From contig JAAYHI010000127.1 of assembly GCA_012727415.1 (NCBI GenBank), positions 1-22,730 on the forward strand: 22,730 bases of DNA, read 5' to 3'. Below, piece by piece: positions 16,032-22,730 of this stretch (position 1 is the stretch's first letter; each line of letters opens with the position of its first letter). A program made the position numbers and the translations under genes. Under the pieces are notes generated by a model, which was not told the DNA's origin, searched no databases, and saw only the letters and a list, made by a program, of their open reading frames with translations. The stretch comes from Bacillota bacterium (lineage in GTDB: Bacteria; Bacillota; Proteinivoracia; UBA4975).

Positions 16032-19000
16032 TCAATCATCAAAAAGATCATCATCGTCCAGGTCGATGGCAGTGGTGCGCTTGGCCTTTTTACGGGAAGC
16101 CTTGCTGCTGACTTCATAATCATCTTCCATATCGGCAAAGCGCTCAAAATCCTCATCGAGAATTTCAATGTCGTCAGTTTCGCCTTCATCCAGATCGGCA
16201 GTATCCAGGCTGTCATCACTGTCCTCAGTTAAGTCTTGTTCGAGATTGACTTCTAATTCCCCGGGTTCGTCGTCATCTTCACCAATTTCGACTTCAGTGG
16301 TGTCCTCACCCAGGACCTTGACATCGAGACCAAGGCTCTGCAGTTCTTTAACCAAGACCTTAAAGGATTCAGGCACACCCGGTTCGGGGATATTCTCGCC
16401 TTTGACGATGGCTTCGTATGTCTTTACCCTTCCCACCACATCGTCAGACTTGACGGTGAGAATCTCCTGAAGGGTATAGGCTGCCCCATAGGCTTCCAAA
16501 GCCCATACTTCCATTTCCCCGAAACGCTGGCCTCCAAACTGAGCCTTGCCCCCCAGGGGCTGCTGGGTGACAAGGGAATAGGGCCCGGTAGAACGGGCAT
16601 GAATTTTATCATCCACCATATGGGCCAGCTTGACAATGTACACATAGCCAACGGTAACCCTGTTGTCAAAAGGTTCCCCACTGCGTCCGTCGTAAAGAAC
16701 TTCTTTGCCGTCTTCGGGAAGCCCAGCCTCCTTGAGAGCATCGAAAACATCAATTTCAGATGCCCCGTCAAAAACGGGAGTGGCAATCTTAATGCCCAGG
16801 GTTTTAGCGGCCCAACCTAAGTGGGTTTCAAGGACTTGCCCGATATTCATCCGGGAAGGCACACCCAGGGGGTTGAGGACTATATCCACAGGAGTTCCAT
16901 CCGGCAGGAAGGGCATGTCTTCCACAGGGAGAATCATAGAGATAACACCCTTATTTCCATGGCGCCCAGCCATTTTATCGCCCACAGATATTTTCCGCTT
17001 CTGGGCAATGTATACCCGTACCAGTTGGTTGACGCCAGGGGAGAGCTCGTCGTCATTCTCCCGGCTGAACACCTTGACGTCAACTACGATGCCTGATTCT
17101 CCATGGGGCACCCTTAGGGAAGTGTCCCGGACCTCCCGGGCCTTTTCCCCGAAAATAGCCCGGAGCAGGCGCTCTTCAGCGGTGAGTTCTGTTTCCCCTT
17201 TGGGGGTGACTTTTCCCACAAGAATGTCGCTGGGTCTGACTTCAGCTCCAATGCGGATAATTCCCCGCTCGTCCAGGTTCTTCAGGGCATCCTCGCCCAC
17301 GTTGGGGATATCTCTGGTTATTTCCTCCGGCCCCAGTTTCGTATCCCTGGCTTCAGCCTCATATTCTTCAATATGAATGGAAGTAAATACATCGTCCTGA
17401 ACTAGGCGCTCGCTAATCAGGATGGCGTCTTCATAATTGTACCCTTCCCAGGTCATAAATGCCACCAGCACATTGCGGCCAAGGGCCAATTCTCCGGCTT
17501 CTGTGGAAGGTCCATCAGCCAGGATTTGCCCTGCCTCAACCACATCTCCTTTGCGCACGATGGGCCGCTGGGATATGCAGGTTCCCTGGTTGGAACGATG
17601 GAATTTTGTCAGGTGGTATATATCCTTGCCGCCTCTGGTCTCCTGGGGGAAGACTTCCCCGGTCATGCCGCTGATGTGAGTGTCAGATTTGTTGTCTCCC
17701 CTGTTGACAACAATTTTGGTGGCAGTGACTGATTCCACCGTTCCGGGATTAATTGCTGTCACTATAACCCGAGAGTCCCGGGCGACTTTGGCTTCAATGC
17801 CTGTGCCTACAACAGGTGCTTCAGGCACCAGCAGGGGCACTGCCTGTTTCTGCATGTTAGCCCCCATCAAAGCCCGGTTGGCGTCATCGTTTTCCAGGAA
17901 CGGGATGAGGCTGGTAGCGACGCTGACCAGCTGTTTGGGGGAAACGTCCATGTAGTCAATTTCCGTAGGCGGGCGAGTGGTAATTTCGCTGCCCAGGCGA
18001 ACACTGATAAGAGGTGCAGTGAAATAACCGTTTTCGTCTAAGGGAGCATTGGCTTGGGCAATGGCATACTGATCCTCATCATCAGCTGTCAGGTAATGAA
18101 TTTCATCTGTTACCCGGCCCTTGCTCCTGTCGACTTTGCGATAAGGAGTCTCAATAAACCCGTAGCGGTTCATGCGGGCATAGGTGCTTAAAGACCCGAT
18201 GAGGCCAATGTTGGGACCTTCAGGGGTTTCTATGGGGCACATGCGCCCGTAATGAGAGTGGTGAACGTCACGGACTTCAAAGCTGGCCCGATCGCGGCTC
18301 AGGCCCCCTGGCCCCAAAGCACTCAGGCGCCGTTTATGGCTTAATTCCGCCAAGGGGTTAGTTTGGTCCATAAACTGTGACAACTGGCTGCTGCCAAAGA
18401 ACTCCTTGATGGCGGCAATGACGGGGCGAATGTTAATCAGCGCCTGGGGGGTAATGGCATCGACATCCTGAATGGTCATGCGCTCTTTGACAACCCTCTC
18501 CATCCTGGAGAGCCCCACGCGGAATTGATTTTGCAGAAGCTCTCCTACGCTGCGCAAGCGCCGGTTGCCAAGATGGTCGATGTCATCTGTCTCGCCAATT
18601 CCCTTTGCCAGGCTCAGCAAATATCCCACTACGGCAACGATGTCCTCGCGGGTAATACAATTGGTGCCGTAAGGTGGTGTTCCGTTGCCTACGATGGTAA
18701 CAGATTCTTTATTATCGTTGTACACTCTAAAGACTGTTGGCGGCGACTCGGAAGCAAAGATCCTGTCCAACAGTGCATCATCAAGAACAGAGCCAGCCTC
18801 AGCCAATATCTCACCAGTTGCCTGATCAATTACCGGCTCGCTGAGGGTCCGGTACCGCAAGCGGCGGCGGGCACCCAGTTTCTTGTTTAACTTATAGCGA
18901 CCCACGTGGGCTAAATCATAGCGCTTGGCGTCAAAAAAGAGATTTTCAAAGAGGGTCCTGGCGTTGTCCACATGGGCAGGCTCACCGGGCCGTAAACGCT

Positions 19001-19709
19001 TGTAAATTTCCAGCACCCCTGTCTCAAAGGAATCGGTAGGGTCCTTTTCCAAAGTGGCTTCCAAAATATCATGGTCTCCGCCAAAAAGCTGACGGATTTC
19101 TTCGTCAGTGCCGTAACCAATGCTGCGCAGCAAAACAGTCATGGGCAGCTTGCGGGTGCGGTCCACCCGTACCCAGGCAATGCCGTGGCTGTCCGTTTCG
19201 AATTCCAGCCATGCCCCGCGATTGGGGATAAGGGTGCCGCTGTACAAAGTGCGGCCGCTGTCATCAATAGAGCTGTTGAAATAGGCTCCCGGTGAACGGA
19301 CAAGCTGGCTGACAATGACCCTCTCTGCGCCATTAATAATAAAAGTGCCGTTATTTGTCATGAGGGGGAAGTCTCCCATGTAGACCTCCTGCTCCTTGAT
19401 CTCACCGGTACTGGTGTTAATCAAGCGAACTTGTACGCGCAAAGGAGCAGAATATGTAGCGTCCCTCTCTTTGCACTGGTCTACAGAGTACTTTGGCTTA
19501 TCCAAATGGTAGGAAATAAACTCCAGGTGCAGCTCCTCGGTAAAGTCTTTGATGGGGGAGATGTCTTTAAACATCTCTTCAAGCCCTTCTTCCAAAAACC
19601 ATTTGTAAGATTCACTCTGGATTTCTAGCAGGTTAGGCAAATCAAGGACTTCAGTTATCCGGGAATAACTCCTGCGCTGGGACTCCCCGGCTGCAACAAC
19701 CTTGGTCAA
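16032..19709 (-). CDS. rpoB: DNA-directed RNA polymerase subunit beta
   Basis: Beta forms the other half of the RNA polymerase cleft and the rifampicin pocket. The 1225-residue product has the rifampicin region SSQLSQFMDQTNPLAEL (from about residue 440) followed by SHKRRLSALGPGG; D448, H458 and S463 match E. coli 516, 526 and 531, so the target looks rifampicin-sensitive. Downstream are GRMCPIETPEGPNIGLIGSL and GKAQFGGQRFGEMEVWALE. The last roughly 92 residues form a mostly acidic tail with a short basic patch (RKKAKR). The start is TTG at 19707-19709 after GAGGGGTG, the same start codon type as B. subtilis rpoB. It has its own promoter and leader. Confidence 0.98.
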   Translation of the reverse strand: MTKVVAAGESQRRSYSRITEVLDLPNLLEIQSESYKWFLEEGLEEMFKDISPIKDFTEELHLEFISYHLDKPKYSVDQCKERDATYSAPLRVQVRLINTSTGEIKEQEVYMGDFPLMTNNGTFIINGAERVIVSQLVRSPGAYFNSSIDDSGRTLYSGTLIPNRGAWLEFETDSHGIAWVRVDRTRKLPMTVLLRSIGYGTDEEIRQLFGGDHDILEATLEKDPTDSFETGVLEIYKRLRPGEPAHVDNARTLFENLFFDAKRYDLAHVGRYKLNKKLGARRRLRYRTLSEPVIDQATGEILAEAGSVLDDALLDRIFASESPPTVFRVYNDNKESVTIVGNGTPPYGTNCITREDIVAVVGYLLSLAKGIGETDDIDHLGNRRLRSVGELLQNQFRVGLSRMERVVKERMTIQDVDAITPQALINIRPVIAAIKEFFGSSQLSQFMDQTNPLAELSHKRRLSALGPGGLSRDRASFEVRDVHHSHYGRMCPIETPEGPNIGLIGSLSTYARMNRYGFIETPYRKVDRSKGRVTDEIHYLTADDEDQYAIAQANAPLDENGYFTAPLISVRLGSEITTRPPTEIDYMDVSPKQLVSVATSLIPFLENDDANRALMGANMQKQAVPLLVPEAPVVGTGIEAKVARDSRVIVTAINPGTVESVTATKIVVNRGDNKSDTHISGMTGEVFPQETRGGKDIYHLTKFHRSNQGTCISQRPIVRKGDVVEAGQILADGPSTEAGELALGRNVLVAFMTWEGYNYEDAILISERLVQDDVFTSIHIEEYEAEARDTKLGPEEITRDIPNVGEDALKNLDERGIIRIGAEVRPSDILVGKVTPKGETELTAEERLLRAIFGEKAREVRDTSLRVPHGESGIVVDVKVFSRENDDELSPGVNQLVRVYIAQKRKISVGDKMAGRHGNKGVISMILPVEDMPFLPDGTPVDIVLNPLGVPSRMNIGQVLETHLGWAAKTLGIKIATPVFDGASEIDVFDALKEAGLPEDGKEVLYDGRSGEPFDNRVTVGYVYIVKLAHMVDDKIHARSTGPYSLVTQQPLGGKAQFGGQRFGEMEVWALEAYGAAYTLQEILTVKSDDVVGRVKTYEAIVKGENIPEPGVPESFKVLVKELQSLGLDVKVLGEDTTEVEIGEDDDEPGELEVNLEQDLTEDSDDSLDTADLDEGETDDIEILDEDFERFADMEDDYEVSSKASRKKAKRTTAIDLDDDDLFDD

Positions 19710-19754
19710 AAATAATCACCCCTCGTCCAGAATCTTCCATGACATACCAGAATA

Positions 19755-19798
19755 GGTTACCCTTTGCAACTGAAAAATATTCATTGCAATTGATAACC
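19755..19798 (-). promoter_or_regulatory. Stem-loop in the rpoB 5' untranslated region
   Basis: Between the predicted rpoB transcription start (about 19820) and the rpoB ribosome binding site, the minus strand can fold into an extended hairpin. It has GGTTA pairing with TAACC, an internal loop, TTGCAA pairing with TTGCAA, then TGAA pairing with TTCA around a five-base loop. The 3' side lies about 35 bases before the ribosome binding site. The pairing is visible, but stability and function are unknown; it could affect mRNA stability or be a regulatory site for RNA polymerase expression. Confidence 0.5.
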
Positions 19799-19826
19799 CC
19801 AATAAATAATTGCATGGCAAGTTACA

Positions 19827-19855
19827 ATAATAACATATACAATATTTCCTGTCAA
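19827..19855 (-). promoter_or_regulatory. Predicted sigma-A promoter for rpoBC
   Basis: The minus strand has a perfect TTGACA (19855-19850), a 17-base spacer and TATTAT (19832-19827, five of six consensus), immediately preceded by TGT, so the -10 is extended. This is one of the strongest promoter matches possible by eye. Predicted start near 19820, leaving a leader of about 110 bases before rpoB. Its -35 box overlaps the T-tract of the rplL terminator. It indicates that rpoBC is transcribed independently of rplJL. Not experimentally tested. Confidence 0.8.
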
Positions 19856-19888
19856 ATTAAAATCGCGCCCCTTGTAAAAGAGGCGCGA
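19854..19888 (-). terminator. Intrinsic terminator after rplL
   Basis: On the minus strand, starting eight bases after the rplL stop codon, TCGCGCCTC pairs with GGGGCGCGA (nine pairs, one T-G) around an eight-base loop, followed by TTTTAATTT. This is a classic rho-independent terminator or attenuator separating rplJL from rpoBC. In E. coli the same junction carries a partial attenuator; how efficient this one is cannot be judged from sequence. Confidence 0.85.
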
Positions 19889-19895
19889 ACTGAAT

Positions 19896-20276
19896 CTACT
19901 TGAGTTCGACGGTGCCGCCGACTTCGGCGATCTTATTTTTAATTTCTTCAGCTTCTTCCTTGGATATCTTTTCTTTAATGGGCTTTGGCGCACCGTCAAC
20001 TAAATCTTTGGCTTCTTTGAGGCCGAGGCCGGTGATTTCACGCACGACCTTGATAACTTTGATCTTTTGGTCGCCGACAGCGGTGAGGACGGCATCAAAT
20101 TCAACCTGCTCGTCTGCATCATCAGCAGCAGGGGCGGCAGCAGCAGGCATGGCGGCCATAGCTACCGGAGCAGCGGCACTGACGCCAAATTCTTCTTCAC
20201 AGGCCTTGACTAATTCCGCCAGTTCTAAGACGGTCATACCCTTTACTAATTCCATTACTTCCTGAACTTTTGACAT
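19896..20276 (-). CDS. rplL: 50S ribosomal protein L7/L12
   Basis: L7/L12 forms the multicopy stalk that recruits and stimulates translational GTPases. The 126-residue product has the N-terminal dimerisation and L10-binding domain (residues 1 to about 33), an Ala/Pro-rich hinge (about 34-52) and the C-terminal domain with QKIKVIKVVREITGLGLKEA, followed by KDLVDGAPKPIKE, the factor-binding surface. The ATG at 20274-20276 follows CAGGAGG. It lies 25 bases after rplJ; higher stalk stoichiometry is normally achieved by strong translation of rplL. It is followed by a terminator. Confidence 0.98.
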   Translation of the reverse strand: MSKVQEVMELVKGMTVLELAELVKACEEEFGVSAAAPVAMAAMPAAAAPAADDADEQVEFDAVLTAVGDQKIKVIKVVREITGLGLKEAKDLVDGAPKPIKEKISKEEAEEIKNKIAEVGGTVELK

Positions 20277-20301
20277 ATCAATAAACCTCCTGGATTTGTT
20301 T

Positions 20302-20841
20302 TTATTGTACTGCCTGTTCTTTTTTCTCTTTGATTGCGTTAATCACACAGGCAAAATTACGCAGGTTGCCTTGCAAGACATTGACGAACCCGGAAATCGG
20401 GCCTTGGAACCCGGCCAAAACTTGGGCAATAAGCACTTCTCTGCTTGGCAATTCCGCCAGGGCAGTGATGGCCGCTGCATCGATTATCTTGCCTTCCAAT
20501 ACGCCAGATTTTATGACCAGCTTTTTGTATTCCTTGGCAAACTTGGTGAGGATGCGAGCTGGAGCAACAGGATCTTCATAGCTAAAGGCGATGGCTGTGG
20601 GGCCAACCAGGTGAGAATTGAGGCCTTCCAGGCCAACTTTTTCAGCTGCCAGTTTGGTAAGGGTGTTTTTGAGAACTTTATACTCAATACCAGCTTCCCG
20701 CAGATCCTTGCGCAACTTGGTTTCTTCAGCAACATTGAGGCCGCGATAATCGGTAAGCACTGCTACTACAGACTTGCTTAGTTTATCGCTGATTTCATTG
20801 ACGATTTGTTTTTTGCTTTCGAGAACTGCCTGCGAACTCAT
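20302..20841 (-). CDS. rplJ: 50S ribosomal protein L10
   Basis: L10 anchors L7/L12 dimers to the ribosome stalk base and, as the L10-L12 complex, autoregulates its operon. The 179-residue product begins MSSQAVLESKKQIVNEISDK and contains VVAVLTDYRGLNVAEETKLR, EYKVLKNTLTKLAAEK and a helical C-terminal tail for L12 binding. The ATG at 20839-20841 lies six bases after AGGAGGT; an upstream in-frame ATG at 20857-20859 lacks such a site. The gene follows an L10-leader attenuator. Confidence 0.97.
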   Translation of the reverse strand: MSSQAVLESKKQIVNEISDKLSKSVVAVLTDYRGLNVAEETKLRKDLREAGIEYKVLKNTLTKLAAEKVGLEGLNSHLVGPTAIAFSYEDPVAPARILTKFAKEYKKLVIKSGVLEGKIIDAAAITALAELPSREVLIAQVLAGFQGPISGFVNVLQGNLRNFACVINAIKEKKEQAVQ

Positions 20842-20860
20842 TAATGCACCTCCTGTCATA

Positions 20861-20893
20861 GAAAATGTAAAACCCTTCCGAGCTGGAAGGGTT
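20861..20893 (-). terminator. Attenuator terminator of the L10 leader
   Basis: On the minus strand AACCCTTCC and GGAAGGGTT form a perfect nine-pair stem with a five-base loop (AGCTC), followed by TTACATTTT, ending shortly before the rplJ ribosome binding site. Its 5' arm and loop are complementary to an upstream leader segment (20922-20935), so it can be disrupted by an alternative fold. This is the expected layout of a transcription attenuator. Confidence 0.8.
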
Positions 20894-20980
20894 AAAGGGC
20901 AACGCTCAAAGCGGGCCTGTTCCTTTCCACCTCGGCTGGCTGTTTAAGTCCCTAAAAGGGACACCTGCTGTCTACGGTAG
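20894..20980 (-). ncRNA. Ribosomal protein L10 leader
   Basis: Cis-regulatory 5' leader of rplJL. The minus strand shows the conserved CCGTAGACAGCAGGTG (20977-20962), a GTCCC/GGGAC hairpin (20962-20948) and the conserved CCGAGGT (20935-20929), in the order and spacing of the Firmicute L10 leader, which binds the L10-L12 complex. The segment CCGAGGTGGAAAGG (20935-20922) can pair with the terminator's 5' arm and loop, making it a likely antiterminator. In B. subtilis the equivalent leader works by transcription attenuation; the same is inferred here. No promoter is evident in the gap, so the leader is probably reached from the rplKA transcript. Confidence 0.85.
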
Positions 20981-21000
20981 ATTCTATTGAGTTAAGGGGA

Positions 21001-21708
21001 TTATTCTCTGTCAATGGCGGCGGCCCGTTGGGGGTTGACTTTAACCCCAGGACCCATTGAAGATGAAACAGTCACTGAACGCAAGTACTGTCCTTTGGCA
21101 GCTGCTGGTTTCACTTTAATCAGAGTTTCGATTACCGTCTTAAAGTTTTCCAGAAGCTTGTCGGTGTCAAAGGATACCTTGCCAATGGGGACGTGGATAA
21201 TACCTGCTTTTTCTGTCCGGTACTCTACCTTGCCTGCCTTAATTTCCTTAACAGCCCTGGCAACGTCCATGGTCACTGTGCCGGTCTTGGGATTAGGCAT
21301 AAGGCCTTTGGGACCGAGAATCCGACCCAGTTTACCCACTGTGCCCATCATGTCGGGAGTGGCGACGGCGACATCAAAATCCAGCCATCCGCCTTGAATC
21401 TTTTCCACCAGGTCTGCGTCACCGACAAAATCTGCACCGGCCTTTTCCGCCTCGGAGGCCTTTTCCCCCTTAGCGAAGACCAAGACCCTGGCTGTGCGGC
21501 CAGTGCCGGCAGGCAAGACCACTGCTCCCCGCAGTTGCTGATCGGCATGCTTTGGGTTGACTCCCAGCTTAACAGCTAACTCAACGGTTTCATCAAATTT
21601 TGCAGAAGCCAATTCTTTGACAAGTTCCAGGGCTTCTGCGGGTCCATATGTCTCATAGCGGTCAAACTTCTTGAGGGATTCCTGCATTCTCTTGGATTTG
21701 CGAGCCAT
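21001..21708 (-). CDS. rplA: 50S ribosomal protein L1
   Basis: L1 forms the mobile L1 stalk that handles E-site tRNA, and in many bacteria represses its own L11-L1 mRNA. The 235-residue product starts MARKSKRMQESLKKFDR and contains TVELAVKLGVNPKHADQQLR, GTVGKLGRILGPKGLMPNPK (the domain II signature) and a C-terminal YLRSVTVSSSMGPGVKVNP. The frame is open 15 codons further upstream, but the ATG at 21706-21708 has AAGGAGG seven bases before it and matches the family. A possible anti-Shine-Dalgarno structure lies upstream. Confidence 0.98.
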   Translation of the reverse strand: MARKSKRMQESLKKFDRYETYGPAEALELVKELASAKFDETVELAVKLGVNPKHADQQLRGAVVLPAGTGRTARVLVFAKGEKASEAEKAGADFVGDADLVEKIQGGWLDFDVAVATPDMMGTVGKLGRILGPKGLMPNPKTGTVTMDVARAVKEIKAGKVEYRTEKAGIIHVPIGKVSFDTDKLLENFKTVIETLIKVKPAAAKGQYLRSVTVSSSMGPGVKVNPQRAAAIDRE

Positions 21709-21715
21709 TGTTTTT

Positions 21716-21750
21716 CCTCCTTGTGGTGCCAGCGGAGGTAAACCTCCTCC
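21716..21750 (-). promoter_or_regulatory. Inverted repeat and possible Shine-Dalgarno-masking structure before rplA
   Basis: In the rplK-rplA gap the minus strand has GGAGGAGGTTTACCTCC followed, after a short spacer, by the rplA ribosome binding site AAGGAGG (around 21716-21722). The central CCTCC can pair either with the upstream GGAGG or with the rplA site. Two alternative short pairings could modulate rplA translation. I do not recognise a known L1-binding motif; this is inference from complementarity alone. Confidence 0.3.
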
Positions 21751-21764
21751 CACGTTATTGAAAG

Positions 21765-22190
21765 CTAGTCTTGAATTGTAATGCCCATGCTGCGGGCAGT
21801 CCCTTCTACCATGCGCATTGCGGCTTCGATATTGGCAGCGTTTAAATCAACCATTTTCAGCTCAGCAATCTCCCGCACAGCGTCGCGCTTGATTGTGGCG
21901 ACCTTTTCCTTATTGGGTGTCCCTGAAGCCTTTTGGATGCCGGCGGCTTTCTTCAAAAGGACTGCTGCCGGCGGGGTTTTCAAAATGAAGGAAAAGGAAC
22001 GGTCCTGATATACTGATATTTCAACTGGAATTACCAAACCAGCCTGATTGGCCGTCTTCTCATTAAATTCTTTGCAGAATTGCATGATGTTAAGACCAGC
22101 CTGACCAAGGGCAGGACCTACCGGAGGCGCAGGGTTTGCCTTGCCAGCGGGGATCTGCAGTTTAAGAACCTTTATAACTTTTTTGGGCAT
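21765..22190 (-). CDS. rplK: 50S ribosomal protein L11
   Basis: L11 binds the GTPase-associated centre of 23S rRNA, and is the site for thiostrepton and for RelA activation in other bacteria. The 141-residue product begins MPKKVIKVLKLQIPAGKANP, with the proline-containing PAPPVGPALGQAGLNIMQFC in the N-terminal domain and the C-terminal RNA-binding domain (TIKRDAVREIAELKMVDLN, EGTARSMGI). The thiostrepton-site prolines look conserved. The ATG at 22188-22190 follows AAGGAGGTG. It lies 19 bases after nusG. Confidence 0.98.
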   Translation of the reverse strand: MPKKVIKVLKLQIPAGKANPAPPVGPALGQAGLNIMQFCKEFNEKTANQAGLVIPVEISVYQDRSFSFILKTPPAAVLLKKAAGIQKASGTPNKEKVATIKRDAVREIAELKMVDLNAANIEAAMRMVEGTARSMGITIQD

Positions 22191-22209
22191 ATCTTCCCAC
22201 CTCCTTCGG

Positions 22210-22730
22210 TTAAAGGGCTTCTACCTGATCAAAGTCCATTTCCATGGGTGTGTCTCTGCCAAAGATGGATACTAAAACGACGACCTTTCCTTTGTCAGGG
22301 AGGACTTCCTGAACGACAGCAACTACACCGGCAAAGGGCCCACGGGTAATTTTGACATTGTCCCCTTCTGAGAAACGAATCTTTACCAGCGGTTCAGGAT
22401 CGTCAATGCGTTTCATAATATTGCGAAGTTCGGACTCCGAAAGGGGGATCGGCCGGGGTCCGGAACCGACAAATCCAGTTACCCCTGGGGTGTTGCGAAC
22501 GACATACCAGGATTCATCGGTCATAATCATTTCTACAAGGACATAACCGGGAAACACTTTCTTCTGAACAGTCTTTCCTGCCTTGGGATCACGTTCTTCT
22601 TCCATGGGAACACGGACACGAAAAATCCTGTCCTCCATTTTCATATGAACGATGCGTTTTTCCAAATTCGCCTTTACCTTGTTCTCATACCCTGAATAGG
22701 TATGAACAACATACCATTTGGTCTCCAGAC
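22210..22730 (-). CDS. nusG: Transcription termination/antitermination protein NusG (5' end cut by window)
   Basis: NusG binds RNA polymerase and affects pausing, Rho action and transcription-translation coupling through S10. The window holds 172 residues to the stop codon. The first visible residues, LETKWYVVHTYSGYENKVKA, are the start of the NGN domain, so probably only a few N-terminal codons are missing. The NGN domain continues through PGYVLVEMIMTDESWYVVRN, and a C-terminal KOW domain follows (EGDNVKITRGPFAGVVAVVQ). secE would be expected further upstream, beyond the edge. Note that an in-frame TTG at 22663-22665 is internal, not the start. Confidence 0.96.
   Translation of the reverse strand, partial: LETKWYVVHTYSGYENKVKANLEKRIVHMKMEDRIFRVRVPMEEERDPKAGKTVQKKVFPGYVLVEMIMTDESWYVVRNTPGVTGFVGSGPRPIPLSESELRNIMKRIDDPEPLVKIRFSEGDNVKITRGPFAGVVAVVQEVLPDKGKVVVLVSIFGRDTPMEMDFDQVEAL

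Noticed and set aside
16003..16035. rpoC start at the TTG overlapping the rpoB stop codon
   Set aside because: No ribosome binding site precedes it, while the TTG 33 bases downstream has AAGGGGG and yields the family N terminus.
18300..18420. Possible rifampicin-resistance change in RpoB
   Set aside because: The residues equivalent to E. coli D516, H526 and S531 are all wild type; threonine to serine beside the histidine is a mild family variation.
19651..19815. A 54-codon reading frame in the rpoB leader that overlaps the rpoB start out of frame (minus strand)
   Set aside because: Its ATG lies only about five bases from the predicted transcription start, has no ribosome binding site, and the product resembles nothing known; more likely chance.

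Overview
The window is a continuous, single-strand (minus) block of translation and transcription genes. Read in transcript order from the right edge, it runs: nusG (5' end cut by the window), rplK, rplA, [L10 leader], rplJ, rplL, [terminator and promoter], rpoB, rpoC, [promoter], an L7Ae/YbxF-like gene, [hairpin], rpsL, rpsG, fusA, rpsJ, rplC, rplD, rplW, rplB, rpsS, rplV, rpsC, rplP, rpmC, rpsQ, rplN, rplX, rplE, rpsZ (rpsN type Z), rpsH, rplF, rplR, rpsE, rpmD, rplO (3' end cut by the window). That is the L11-L10-beta operons, the str operon and the S10-spc operons joined end to end. I see no mobile element, CRISPR array, tRNA, rRNA or foreign gene. No stretch over 300 bases lacks a gene; the longest non-coding gaps are 186 bases (rplL-rpoB) and 159 bases (rplA-rplJ).

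The organism is most likely a Firmicute, probably of the Clostridia in the broad sense. Reasons are the L7Ae/YbxF-like gene between rpoC and rpsL, the four-cysteine (type Z) S14, the compact RpoB and RpoC without the large proteobacterial insertions, strong AGGAGG-type ribosome binding sites before nearly every gene, and frequent TTG and GTG starts. Base composition looks moderate, close to half G+C. I cannot name a genus from this alone.

Functionally, the genes encode NusG, the two large RNA polymerase subunits, EF-G, and ribosomal proteins of both subunits. Genes are closely packed, with ribosome binding sites often lying in the end of the preceding gene (1- or 4-base overlaps at rplD-rplW and rplP-rpmC), which suggests translational coupling.

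Four regulatory nodes can be read directly. (1) An L10-type leader upstream of rplJ has a terminator and a matching antiterminator strand. (2) A strong intrinsic terminator follows rplL, and its T-tract overlaps the -35 box of a near-consensus extended -10 promoter for rpoBC, with a structured 5' UTR. (3) A promoter with a perfect -35 box overlaps the rpoC stop codon and should drive the L7Ae-like gene and everything after it. (4) A very GC-rich hairpin lies just before rpsL.

Points worth a second look are the absence of tuf between fusA and rpsJ, an arginine at S12 position 43 (the streptomycin-resistance position), the regulatory architecture above, the high share of non-ATG starts, and a long acidic RpoB tail. 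I found no convincing new biological system; this is an ordinary conserved region with some interesting details.
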